Both the position numbers and the translations under genes were made by a program. Positions 34,639 through 45,927 of a DNA stretch of 64,000 bases are shown here, piece by piece (position 1 is the first letter of the stretch; every line of letters starts with the position of its first letter). The stretch is from Rhynochetos jubatus (taxonomy: Eukaryota; Chordata; Aves; Eurypygiformes; Rhynochetidae). The stretch spans positions 1,736,001 to 1,800,000 of the forward strand of contig CM050666.1 of assembly GCA_027574665.1 (NCBI GenBank), given 5' to 3'. The notes under the pieces were generated by a model. It was given only the letters and a program-made list of their open reading frames with translations. It made no database searches and was not told the DNA's origin.

Positions 34639-37600
34639 CCATGGCTGGGGGAAAGAGGGTGATGCTGCAAGAGCACTGCTGTCGGGGGACCCTTGGAGCT
34701 TGTGTATGTTGGTGTGGCCATTGTGCATCAACCTCTCAAAGCTCATCTTGAAGTGAATTCTGTATTTGAGCTACACAAAGGAACACAGTGATGGGGTTGG
34801 CCACCAAGGGATGGTACTAAGGGAGCAAGCAGGTCTGTCCAGCCTTGATCCCTGAGCCCAGCAAGCAACAGCATTGCTGAAGACAACGAGGCAAGAATGG
34901 GCAACCTGCTAACTTCTGCGTAATGGAGATATGTGTCAAATATTTCAACCCACCCTGCCTTTGAATGCAGGCTACAAACTCTACCCTGAAGCCACACTCC
35001 TGCCCCTGGTAGTACCTCATGAATTTCCATTCAACCTCTCACCATAACACTGGTCTGGATATAATCATAGCTCTGAGGCTTGCAAAGCATCTCAGAGAAT
35101 ATCTGACACAGTTCAGTAGTTAGTGTTTGTCCCACTGACTGGGAGGATGGGACTAGGATGTGCCTTGCCAAGGACATATGGAGGAGTCTCCACCAAAGAC
35201 AACAATGAGCCCAAATCTAGAAAAGACCTCAGCCAGGAAACCATCATTAAGAATAACCTCATGGAAATATAGACATGCTGCAAGCCCTGTTTAATTCCCT
35301 GCTCTGTTTAATTGCCTCTGTGGGACATTAAGAAAAAGAAAAGCAAACATTAAAATACTCAGTGGGATGAGTATGACAGTTATTACCTGTGCTGTGATTA
35401 TGCAGCAAGAGAGAAATCAGAGAGTCTGGCCACAGGCTGTGCATCTCCCTATCCCAGTGGAAAAGTGTGGCTGCAGGCTTGACCCTCTTCAAAACCAACT
35501 AAAAAGTTCATTTTGTGAACTGTATTTTCCCTCAATATACTACACAAACATGCATGGACCTGTAGAGAAATGCAGGACCAAAGAGGCAGGCATATACATA
35601 AAATTATAAATTAATCAAACTTTTCCTCCAAAAGCTGGAAAGAGAAAGAAACTTGTTGTGATGTTTATTTTCAGATGCTTCATGCACTTAAAGATACGAA
35701 GGAGATGGAAATCAAGAAGTACCTGGAAAAATTACATTTCTTTCTTAAATTTCTAATGAGCTAAAGACTTGAGTCAAACCATTCCCCATGCACAAAATTT
35801 CTAGCTGGGATGAATGGTTTTCTGGGAACAGGCTTTGCTTCTGCATCAAAATGCTCAAAGTGGATCCTCACACACCTCACACATGTCAGATGGCTCAGTC
35901 ACATGTTTAGCCCCTGAAAACTTCAAGGAGAAATAGAGTGACTGATAACTTTGGTGGTCCTCATGCCTCCAGTGTGCCACCTTGGCCTGGGGAGCTTTAG
36001 CTACCCTTCTCAGGACCCAGGAGGATTCAGACTCTGGATGAGGTGGCAGGAACAGATAAACAGGGCTCAGACAGGAAAGTGTTTGTTAACCTGCCTGCAC
36101 GTCACACAGCAGCCAGCACGTTCTTTGTGCCTTGTGGATCTGAGCATGCGTGTATGCCACATGGAGCATAAAATGGCCTCTCCTGAAGGTTGAGTGTCCT
36201 TTGAGCAGATGTTCCCTGAAAGCATTAATGGTGATACTGAGCTTCTGGATGGTGGCTCATTTGATCTACATGCGTTGCCATTTTGTTTAATAGCAAAATA
36301 AGTAGTGAAATGGTTGTATCTGAGTCAGTTAAAGCAGAAGGGTCTTGGTTTTGGTCATCAAATGTCTGTTTATTGTGTGCAGATGCTGCAGACAAACCAC
36401 TCATTATGTTTAGATTAATGTGATGTTAACAAGACACGAAGATAACTGGCCAAAAATTGTTTCTAGAGCAGGTACTTAGTGACAAGAACAGACTATGTGG
36501 ACACTTAATCTATCTCCTGAGACACTTTAATGAAGAAATAGTGTCTGGAGCCCTATTAAATCCATGGAGGCACTAGTATCTCCAAATTCTGAATTATCTT
36601 AATGTTTTCCAGCCTGTTGTTTAAGTGCTAAAAGAACAATAATTACATGCATTTTTATTGATGCCTGTAATATCAGTTATTGCACTGCCTGGATGGCATG
36701 TCCCCATAATCTGCTCACTCTGGCATGACCTCTCCTCATGCAGCTGTGCACACAGCAAGTGACTGGCTTACCCAGGGATGTGGCACACTCACACCATCTC
36801 CTGTGGCCTCACAAATGCGGTATGGACTGGGCAGCCCAGCCAGGTTGTAAATGTGTGACTGGTGCGTCTCTGCCTTTCAATCCATCAACAGCAGTGAATT
36901 CATTAGCATCGTGACTGGCTTTTATTCATTGGACCAGTGACCAGCATTCATGATTGTTAGTGCTGAATGGAAGGTAACTGAGCATATCATGAAGATATTT
37001 TGTCTTGCTAAAAGTTGAAATGAGGTACAATGAAAACGTGAGGAAGGTGGAGTAACAAATCAAAAGCACTCAACAAGCAGCATTTGGTCTCTGCCTGATG
37101 CACATGGAGTTGCTGCAGTTACCAGCTTGGAGAGAGGAATCCAAGGGATCTCCAGCCTTCTTAGAAGGCTTGCAAAGACTCTTCTGTGCCTTTCCTTCCA
37201 ATGGAGTGTGGAAAGCTGAGTAAAAAATGGGTAAAGTCTTGCTTGGATATATTTTTGCTTTGAAAGGGATCTTCTGCTGATGACATTTTCATGAGTCCTT
37301 CACAGATGTTCTGTGCAAGCAGTCAGGCATGTAGGATTTACATAAAACAGAAAAATAAATTGTTCCTGAATAAATCTGTAAGACAAAGTGCTGAATGCGG
37401 TTCACTCCTGCCCATAGATGTTTGATAGTCTGCACAAGAATTTGGGTATTCAAACTTTTTATTTTTTTTAAATGTCCTGATATTTACAAAGCAGTTTAAT
37501 TTGAATTATTATTCAACCACAAAGCCTCTCTGTACATGCCTTGGTTGCTATCTATGATAATCCTGATTAAGAAGTGCAAGTTATCTAAGTAAAAAAAGGG

Positions 37601-38848
37601 GTAATTCAACTCGAGACATAGTACACATAGTTAAATACTTTGAATGTTAACAACAAAAACACGCCTGAAGGGGTCTAGTAAATTTGCCAGCCAATCACCA
37701 ACACACAGAAAAGATGAATTATTAAAATATTATTGTTGTAACAGCTAAATCGACAATGTTGTTTGTAAAAGCACATTCTTAGCCCAGGTGCTGCAGTGTT
37801 AACCAGACTGATTTCAGACCTTATACTGTACTCTAAAGCCTGCACTTGACATTGCAGTCACAAAACATTAGATTCCATCAAAGATCTGCATGGGGAAGCT
37901 GGCATGCAAAGTGCCAGGCTATGAATTTACAGTGCATTAGTCATGGCACATTAACTCTCTGTGGGCATATGGGAGTTGAGTTTCATCTCTGTGAGTCCTA
38001 GCTCTCTGAAAAGTAACTGTTTAGTCTGCTCTCCAGAGGACTTTAATCTCCTCTGTATGAGGAGTGGAAAAAACAGGCACCTCCTTCGGCAGTCCATTCT
38101 ACTCAGGTGGGTGTCATGGTGAAGAAGAGTTTTAAGATAAGTTTGAAGGTGATAATCAGCCTGAGTGATGACTAGTTATCCATTAGAAGACGTTAAAGAC
38201 AAGATAAAACTTCTGCTCAAGATGAAAGGAGGCTGTTCAGAGCTGGATATATGAGTCCTCTCTGTGTATGGTGGCAGATAAGGTGCAGAAAGAGAATAGA
38301 AGGAACCAAAACTAGAGCCAAGAGGAATTTCACAAGAAGCTGGAAAGGGAATGTAGAAGTCCCTTCAAAGGAAATGCTGTGGGATCATTCAGTAAAGAAG
38401 AAGAGAGTTGGCAGAAGGCAGTCCTGGAAGAAGGCTCTGCTGAAGGAGGAGGGAAAGCAATGGGTAAGGGAAGATCATGTTGCATTTTGTCAAGGTCTCC
38501 TAGGAACAGAAGAGGGCTCTGTGAAACTCATTCACTGCATATTAGCTATGGAGCACATACCTAGACAAATCAGCAAAAATGGAGCAGCTTGTTGAAGCCA
38601 CATAGATTGAATGTATTGATGAACCCAGTCATACTCTGGCAAGGGAGGACATAGGACTGAGCAATGATGGTCATGCTCAAAGAGGAGAGTGCAACACCGG
38701 AGTGAAGGACAAAGGAGGGGATAAAGATGATTGATCAGAACTGGTCAAGCCATGACTGTGAAACAAATTAAGAAGTGTGGGAGGGCAAACAGGCTCCAGG
38801 GACCTGTTGTGTCAGGCCCTGATGTGGGCCACTGGAGTCTGAGGATGA
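34639..38848. other. Unique stretch, AT-rich, no gene seen
   Basis: There is no recognisable gene or transposon. Two AT-rich, low-repeat blocks stand out. At 36590-36690 there is an AACAATAATTACATGCAT cluster, resembling adjacent SOX and POU/homeobox sites, followed by TTTTTATTG. The second block, 37440-37790, is about 350 bases long. Such composition is typical of conserved enhancers around developmental genes but also of plain AT-rich desert. Frames at 38251-38595 lie in purine-rich sequence and look like chance. Confidence 0.45.
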
Positions 38849-39698
38849 CAGAATCATAGGATCATAGAAACATAGAATGGCTTGGGTTGGAAGGGTCCTT
38901 TAAAGGTCATCTAGCCCAACCTCCCTGCAGTAAGAAGGGACACCTTCAACTAGATCAGGTTGCTCAGAGCCCCCTTCAGCCTGACCTTGAATGTTTCCAA
39001 GGATGGGGCTTCTACCACATCTCTGAGCAACCTCTTCCAGTGTTTCACCAACCTCATTGTAAAAAACTTCTTCCTAATATCTAGTCTAAATCTCCCCTCT
39101 TTTAGCTTAAAAGCATTACCCCTTGTCCTGTTGCTACAGGCCCTCTTAAAATGTTTACCCCATCATTCTTATAGGCTCCCTTTAAGTACTGGAAGGCTGC
39201 AATAAGGTCTCCATGGAGCCTTCTCTTCTCCAGGCTGAACAACCCCAATTCTCTCAACCTCTCTTCATAGGAGAAGTGCTCCAGCCCCCTGATCATTTTT
39301 GTGGCTCTCCTCTGGACTCACTCCAGCAGGTCTATGTCTTTCTTGTATTGAGGACTCCAGAGCTGAATGCAGTACTCCAGGTGGGTTCTCACCAGAGCAG
39401 AGGGGGAGAATCACTTCCCTTGACCTGCTGGCCATGCTTCTTTTGATGTAGCCCAGGATACGGTTGGCATTCTGGTCTGCCAGCACACACTGCAGGCTCA
39501 TGTCCAGCTTTTCATCCACCAATCCCCCAAAGCCTTTCCCTGCAGGGCTGCTCCCAATGCCTTCATCCCCCAGCTTGTATTGATATCAGAGCTTGCCCTG
39601 ACTCAGGTGCAGGACCTTACACTTGGCCTTGTTGAACTTCATGAGGTTCATATGAGCCCACCTCTCAAGCTTCTCCCTGTCCCTCTGGATGGCATCCC
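38849..39698 (-). mobile_element. CR1 LINE, reverse orientation, 5'-truncated
   Basis: The 3' end lies at the left, with a decayed ATTCTATG-type tail (38851-38879, + strand reading GAATCATAGG ATCATAGAAA CATAGAATGG). The copy then runs rightward through the tail and the ORF2 C-terminal region to about 39698. The - strand frame at 39102-39296 carries [37 protein letters not shown]. The frame at 39265-39522 carries [33 protein letters not shown]. The upstream end stops in the block that encodes the [14 protein letters not shown] sequence. Small frameshifts near 39290 and 39400 break the frame. It is a dead copy. Confidence 0.93.
39102..39522 (-). pseudogene. CR1 reverse transcriptase C-terminal fragment, frameshifted
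   Basis: Two overlapping - strand frames, 39265-39522 and 39102-39296, together cover the ORF2 C-terminal region from VDEKLDMS to YLKGAYK. The step between them near 39265-39296, and the odd reading [15 protein letters not shown] in place of the usual YSALVRPHLEYC-type block (about 39370-39400), show at least two indels. Confidence 0.88.
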
Positions 39699-41764
39699 GA
39701 AGATGGCATCAGAAGAGGTACCTGAGTCAAAATCAGGTGGGAAGGCTCCTGGGGAGCAACAGAAGGGATCACAGGGAAGTTGAGCAGAGAGTTGGAGAAG
39801 AAAGGGCAGGAAGAAAAGGGAAATGCTGGAATCAGGAAAGAAAGGTCAATGACAGCAGGAGGAAATGTACTTTCATCCTGCAAGGCATGCTGTCTTCTTC
39901 AGAGTGGGGGGGCTGCTAGTGAGGACACATGGATGTGTTCAGGGGATCTAACACCTTCTGTGTCCCCATTGCACTGGCAAAAATTGCTAGAAGTATCGCA
40001 TTGAGCTTGTTTGGGTAGCGAGGCAGAAATATATGGTCTTGCCCTGAAGAGTTTCCCTTTCACCTGTGGGAGAAGAGAACTAAGTAATGCGAAGAAGACA
40101 TAAGTTCCCACAAGCCCTGAATTCTGGGTATCAGCCTACAAAGCTGAATGGGAACCTGACCAACATGTGTCCAGGCCCTCTAGACATACATACAGTGCAT
40201 AGGATGGCCCCCATCCACAAGAAAAGTCACGCCACTCTCCTTACACCAAAGACAGTGAGGGCACACAGGATGGACAGGGGCAGGCATGGTTTCCTGTGAG
40301 TCCCAGGACATGACAATGGTAACATGAATTCAGATTCATGGGCATCATTTCCTTACACTTACGATGTCCTGCCTGCTCAGTGCTGGCTCATGTCAGGGAA
40401 TCTGCAGCAGAGAAGACACATTTCCCTGACAAAGCACCTCCAATGGACTCTGCGTCTCTGTCAAATCCTGTCTGCCAGAAATTTTCAGAAAGTTGAACTC
40501 CTCCTGCATCTTCAAACTGTCCTCGCAGACAAGAGGCAAAGGAATCTGTGTGCAGTAATCTTCTCCTTCAATTTCATAAACTATAACTCTAATGACAGCA
40601 TGAGTGAGAAGGGGCATGTGAGTACTGGCAATGTTCGGGGTATTGCTGGTGGTTCCTGGATTCCTTATGGGAAGAGGCTCTCCTGCACTGTTATTGAAAG
40701 TTTCTTTCCCATGTGATTTTTTATATCTTTCCTTTTATATATCACTTCATCATCCGTGCAGGGGAGAGGTGCTCCAGGACCCTTCAGCAGTGTGACTGCA
40801 GCCCACACACCTCTCCATCCAATGACATGGTGACATTTCATCCATCCAGCGCTGTTATTCAATGAAACTCTTTGTTTCACTGTGATAAATGGGGCACACA
40901 GGGAATTGATTTCCTTCCTCTGCCTGCAAGGTGTCAGAGGGCTGCTTTCACCAGGAGGCCTTCTCTCTGCCTCAGTGCTCAGATTAACTTATTAGGAGTT
41001 AATTAATCAGGACCATTGATTGCCTGTCACACTGCTGGATGGTTAGTCTGCTTTCAGGTCGGAAGGTCATATCAGACTAGCTCCTCTGTCCTCTTCGCTC
41101 TGTGATGCTTGTCACCACCAAGTGAGGCCAAGCATCAAGGAGGAGCAGGAAGAAGAGGAAGGTGAAGGTTGGAATGTTCGCCAAGCAACATGGCCAAGAG
41201 CAGAATGGAAATATAACTCCCTTTCCCCTTGTATAGAGTTTCACACTGTGCAAGGGGTGGCTTCCATCACTCCTCTCTTCCAAAAGGAAGGAGGGACATG
41301 AGACAGTGCAGTGAGATGGTCAGATGAAGCTTTTCAGCTCAGAGACCCACACTCACTGCTGTCTATGGCTCTCTGATGCTGCTAATGGATATGGAGAACT
41401 GCTGTGGCCCAGATGAGGCATTACCCACAATGGGTTACCTGCTTGAACAAGTATCCATAAGGCCGTGAACAGTGGGAATTTGGAGTGTAAAGATTTCAGG
41501 GACTCAACATTGCACAACAGGACTGTATCCATCTATGAAAATTCAGAGAAAAGCTACACAGAAACAAAGGGATCACCCTCAATGGTGTTGGGATGAAATT
41601 TTGAGGCCAACAACCCTGGACCTTGTAAGATAACTGATAGGATTTTTATTGACCATATGTGATCAACATCTCAAATTTTGTCTGAGAGGTCACCACAAAC
41701 AGCAAAGCATGTTTATTAAAAAGTGATGTTTCCTGAAAACCGGCCTTAAAGGAAAGCAGTGAAC
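39699..41764. other. Unique stretch; one exon-like patch
   Basis: There is no gene or transposon I can name. At 40393-40617 a - strand frame of 74 codons (containing YEIEGEDYCTQIPLPLVCED) has a mixed composition more protein-like than its neighbours. However, the + strand frame at 40324-40716 is open over the same bases, and splice sites are not compelling. I leave it unannotated as a gene. Confidence 0.45.
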
Positions 41765-41990
41765 AGGTTTGGTCTGTTTTGTTTATTCAGGGAGGCATTA
41801 GGCAGTGACCTGATAGAGGTTTGTAGCTATCTGCATGGGAGGGAGATTTTTGACAGTAGAGGGCTCTTCAGTTGCACAGGAAAAGGTCTAATTTCATCCA
41901 GGCTTGTGAAGCAGGAGCTGTAGAAAGTCAGGTTAGATTTAAGGCACATTTTCTAAAAAGTGAGGTTTTCAATTCCAAACTTGTCTTGAG
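41765..41990 (+). mobile_element. Ancient CR1/L3-like LINE remnant
   Basis: The order of words follows the C-terminal ORF2 and tail of old amniote CR1/L3-type LINEs: a CAGGTTTGGTCTGTTTTGTTTATTC start, GTGACCTGATAGAGG, TAGCTATCTGCATGGGAGGG, AGAGGGCTCTTCAGT, then AGGTTAGATTTAAGG and TTCTAAAAAGTGAGG. Stops and indels are frequent and no tail repeat remains, so it predates the ATTCTATG copies. Boundaries are approximate. Confidence 0.6.
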
Positions 41991-44900
41991 AGGTAACCAA
42001 TTCCTCCCCTCTTGTGACCCTTTTCTGGAAAGAAGAGGTGAGAGGAAGACAAGAGCTGGATGAAGATCTTGTTCTGTTCTATGTAGTCTGAGCTTCTCAA
42101 TTATGACCCTGCAGATCTGTGGACCTGAGCTGGGCTGGGACCTTGTCTCAGAGCCACAGAGTCACTTAATGCCACTACCCTTGTCACCTTTATCATCTGT
42201 TTCACCTGCAGAGTGATCCAGAATTGTAGTCCTTGGCAACCTCAATCTTCCTACAGGAAAATTAAGTCAGGGTCTATTGATCCCAACACCAGCAGATCCA
42301 CACTGGAAGGTTACCCACTCCCAGACATCTCAACTCAGTCCTACAAGGCATTGGCTCCAACACGTCTTGCCACAGGGAACTATCACACTCGTCTGCCTAC
42401 AGACCTTTTGCTTAAGGAGCTGAGAGGAAGCGATGGGCCATGCATAGCAAGGGGTGGTGAAACTTGGTTGGCCAAAGGACAGAAAAAGATTTTCTGCTGC
42501 AGAACATGTGAAGTGGGGGAGATTTATTCCCCAGATAACAGTATTTGTTCACTTCTTTATCAAAATAGACTTTATCTGAAGAATATACATCCACTCCCAT
42601 TTCCTCTAATGCTCAAAACCTGAACCTGCATCTATGGGATCTATTGGGAAATCAGCCCAAGAGCAGAGGTGATTATTTCTCCCTTTCTCTTAATCCCTGT
42701 TCCAGCTTCAGCATTTTTTGGGATCAGCAGCAGTCACTGATGCAAATATTCCTGATGCACGGTGTTAGCTCAGCCTTTGCATTTCTTTGTCTCTTTCTCC
42801 TGGAGTCTCTGTCCCACTGAATCTGACAGTGCAGATATTGGCAGGGGATCCACAGGGCTGTGGTCACATCACTCATCTGTGCTCTGTTCTCTGGGGATCT
42901 CATGTCTCATCTGGAAACAGAAGTGAAGGTGCACTCTCTGGGCCTCTGATCACACACTAGGTCTGGATTGTTAACCATTTACACCATGAAAATCTTAGAC
43001 GAGCAAGTAAAGATGGAGGGCTGTCCCTTGTGCCTCATGCTTTTGGCGTCCTTTGACCACTGATCTCCCTGGGTGCCTGTGGTCACTGAGTTGTGATATA
43101 CTCCCTTTCATAAGGAGGAGGGAGATTGAAGTCATTGGGGAGTTTTCTAGATGGAAGAGGAAGGAACCATCCACAGCCCTGAAGATGCAGTGTTGGGAAC
43201 GTATCTATGTGGAAATATTCAGGTTGTGATTTTTGGCTTTTGACAGAAAACGCATATTTTCCTCAGCAGGCAGACATATATATGGAAAAACACAACAGCC
43301 CTGTTTAGCTTAAAAAGAGACATCCCAAACCTGAGTTTTTTTTCAAACCCATTTGAATGAAAATGCTTTAATCAGACTTGTATTGCAGTATCAGGGGCTG
43401 GAGGGTGCCAGAGAAGAACCGTATTTTGCAGTATTACGTTTTTACATAACCAAGTATGTTGAAGGCTTCCTGTCGAGCACCTGTGGAGCTGACTTCCCAC
43501 AATATGTGCTATTTGGTTTCTTCTGCTAGTACTGGAGAGGAACCAGACCTCCTTAGGTTTACTGAGGAAGCACTAATGAGGATATAAGGGTACCTATTTG
43601 GCAAATCCTGCCTGATACCTTGTTGACCAGTGGCAAGACCAAGAGTCTTCTCATTGCACACTAAACAAATTAAACTCCCAACCACATTTTCTGCAAAGAA
43701 AACCAAAATGCCTTGATCATCAGTCAGAAAGACCTGCCACACGATAGGAGCATGCAAAGCAAAAAGCAGAGCCAGCCTGGGAAGCCTTGGACTCCAGCCA
43801 GCAAGGGCTGAGCTTCCCAGCCATGCCCCAGATGTGTGTGCAGTCACCCAAACCATGCCATATGAGAGCTTCCTGCTGCGTAATAAAAGCACCACCTGGG
43901 CATGTCTGCAGGGCCGGATCTCCTCTCAGCGCAGTTCATCCCAGCGCTCTTTTCCTGTTCCTTGTGCTTCCCCCACACTTGTGTCTGGGCAACAGGGAAC
44001 TGGAACTGTTGAACTTTTAGTCTCCTACTGGTGCATCTCACTGGGGAAAAAGGCCATTTCCATGTGAACCTGCAATAGTGCAGGGAATTGCAGCATGTTT
44101 TTTATTGCTGGAACCACATTCTTGCAGTCACCCAGCCATGAGCTTTCTCACAATTATATGTGCTCAAAAGAGGTGACTTCTACCTAGCAGCTCCCCATTA
44201 AACTGTAATCTTCCCTTGGGATCCCATCTCTCCTAATATGATTGTCTATACGGTGAGGTTGCAAGAAGGAAGCTGAGCTTCTTTTGCTTGTTTTCTTGCA
44301 GTGTATTTAGCCATGGTTGCACCTGTGTGCACAGAGCATGCACAGCCACCTGCCTTGACATGCCAATAACCACGTGTCATGTGCAGCCAAGCACATGGAA
44401 AACTGGGCACATGTACACATGCATGTTTACACAGCCACAAAGAAATCCCTGTTCCTATCAGCCTTTAAATGGACAGCCTGCACTCAACATGCAATTGAGG
44501 GGGCCTATGGCCCAATCCATTATCTTGGTAAAGTGTTGCTTGTGCCTGGAGACTGTCCTGCCTCCCTTTGGGAGTCTCCAAAGCCCCTTGGCTCACTAAT
44601 GTCTTCTTTCAGTTAAGTGAAGCTGCTCCCATCTGCTCTGCCCACATTAACAGCCCAAGCCTGTGCAGCCAAGTCCTGTAATGTTGCAGGCATACAGTGT
44701 GTAACCTGGAACATAGCCCTGAGTGTATTGTACACAGGGGACGTTTCAGGAGCCATGTTTATTGTCTCTCAAGCTGTGGTTTGCTTTGCTGGTGATATCT
44801 CAGTCTTTATTTGGCCCTCGAGCCCGAGCTGTACTGATTCTGCACATCTCCATTACCAGCATGATGATGTCTTCACTGTACATGTCCAAGGAGCTTGCAG

Positions 44901-45330
44901 TCCATTTTCCTTTGGATGCTGGGGTTGCTCTGCAGAACAGCAGCTGGACTGCATTACCTTTAGTACTGCATTACCTGCAGTACGTTTGGCAGAGCACTAC
45001 TTAAGATCTGTACTTTTATTAGGATCATACACTGATCTGTTTTGACATGAAGATGCTGTCATGCCTGAAACACGTGTTGCCTGTGTCACATTTCCATGTG
45101 TTTTTTTCTCTGTTGTACAACATCCATCTTGGATACATACAGAGGAAGCAACTTGTGGCAGTCACCTGTTTTCAATCTGTTTCAATTTGTTTCTTCAAAC
45201 AGAAGAAATCTTTGGCATGCTCCTGACTTCTACAGGCCTGTTCTTATGCCACCATCCAGCTAAGCAGACTGAGATGGTCTGCCTGACACCCTCAGTTACC
45301 CCAGAAAGTGGTGCTCACTACTTATAGCCA
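41991..45330. other. Unique stretch, no gene seen
   Basis: No recognisable gene, RNA gene or transposon was found. The + strand frame at 44617-45045 (142 codons) and a second register at 44723-45004 overlap and have no family resemblance. Confidence 0.5.
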
Positions 45331-45927
45331 CGGAATCACAGAACAACACAGCTGGGAGAGACCTCAGGTGGTCTCTGGCACAAGTGCCTTTGATACCAGC
45401 AAAGAGATCAGACCAAGAACAGAGATGCTATAGACATACTGGGGAGCGTGTTTCTTTGTTTGATTGTCCTAACTGGGAGAAAACTTTACTTATATCCATT
45501 CTGAACCTCTCCTGTTTCAATTTATGTACAGGGTCTCCTGTTTTTCCACCATTTGCTACTGTGAAATGCCTGGCTCTGTCTTCCTGATGACCTTATCAAA
45601 GGCACTGGCAAACTGCCAGGACTTGCCCCCAAAGCCTTCCCTTCTCAAGGCTGAACAAATGCCATTCCCATGCCCTCTCCTCACCAGAGCAAGTGAATGG
45701 GGTTCAAAGCTCATGACCATCTTGGTGACCCTCTACTGAACTCCCTCCAGTTCCTGAATATCCACGATGTGGGGCCTAAAACTGCTCACAGTATTGCAGA
45801 TGTGGTCTAATAAGTACTAAGTACAAGGCAATAACCACTTCCTGTGATTTGCTGACCATATCCTTCTTAGTACAGCCCAGGATGCTGTTGATCTTCACTC
45901 CTGGGGTGCACTGGTAGCATGTCAGTC
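45331..45927 (-). mobile_element. Old CR1 LINE, reverse orientation, heavily mutated
   Basis: Read as + strand, the copy opens with a decayed tail (CACGGAATCACAGAACAAC) and CAGCTGGGAGAGACCTCAGG at 45331-45371. It continues through TATCCATTCTGAACCTCTCC (45494-45513), GCCTTCCCTTCTCAAGGCTGAACAA, CTTGGTGACCCTCTACTGAA and GTATTGCAGATGTGGTCTAA (45792-45811) to the block CAGCCCAGGATGCTGTTGAT at 45874-45893. All are complements of CR1 ORF2/tail blocks of an older subfamily. A stretch at about 45385-45480 is poorly conserved. No useful frame survives. Confidence 0.85.

Noticed and set aside
38251..38595. 114-codon Lys/Arg-rich plus-strand frame
   Set aside because: It is purine-rich sequence with a second open register at 38379-38564, and no recognisable motif.
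44617..45045. 142-codon plus-strand frame
   Set aside because: An overlapping register is equally open, and there is no domain, splice signal or family resemblance.
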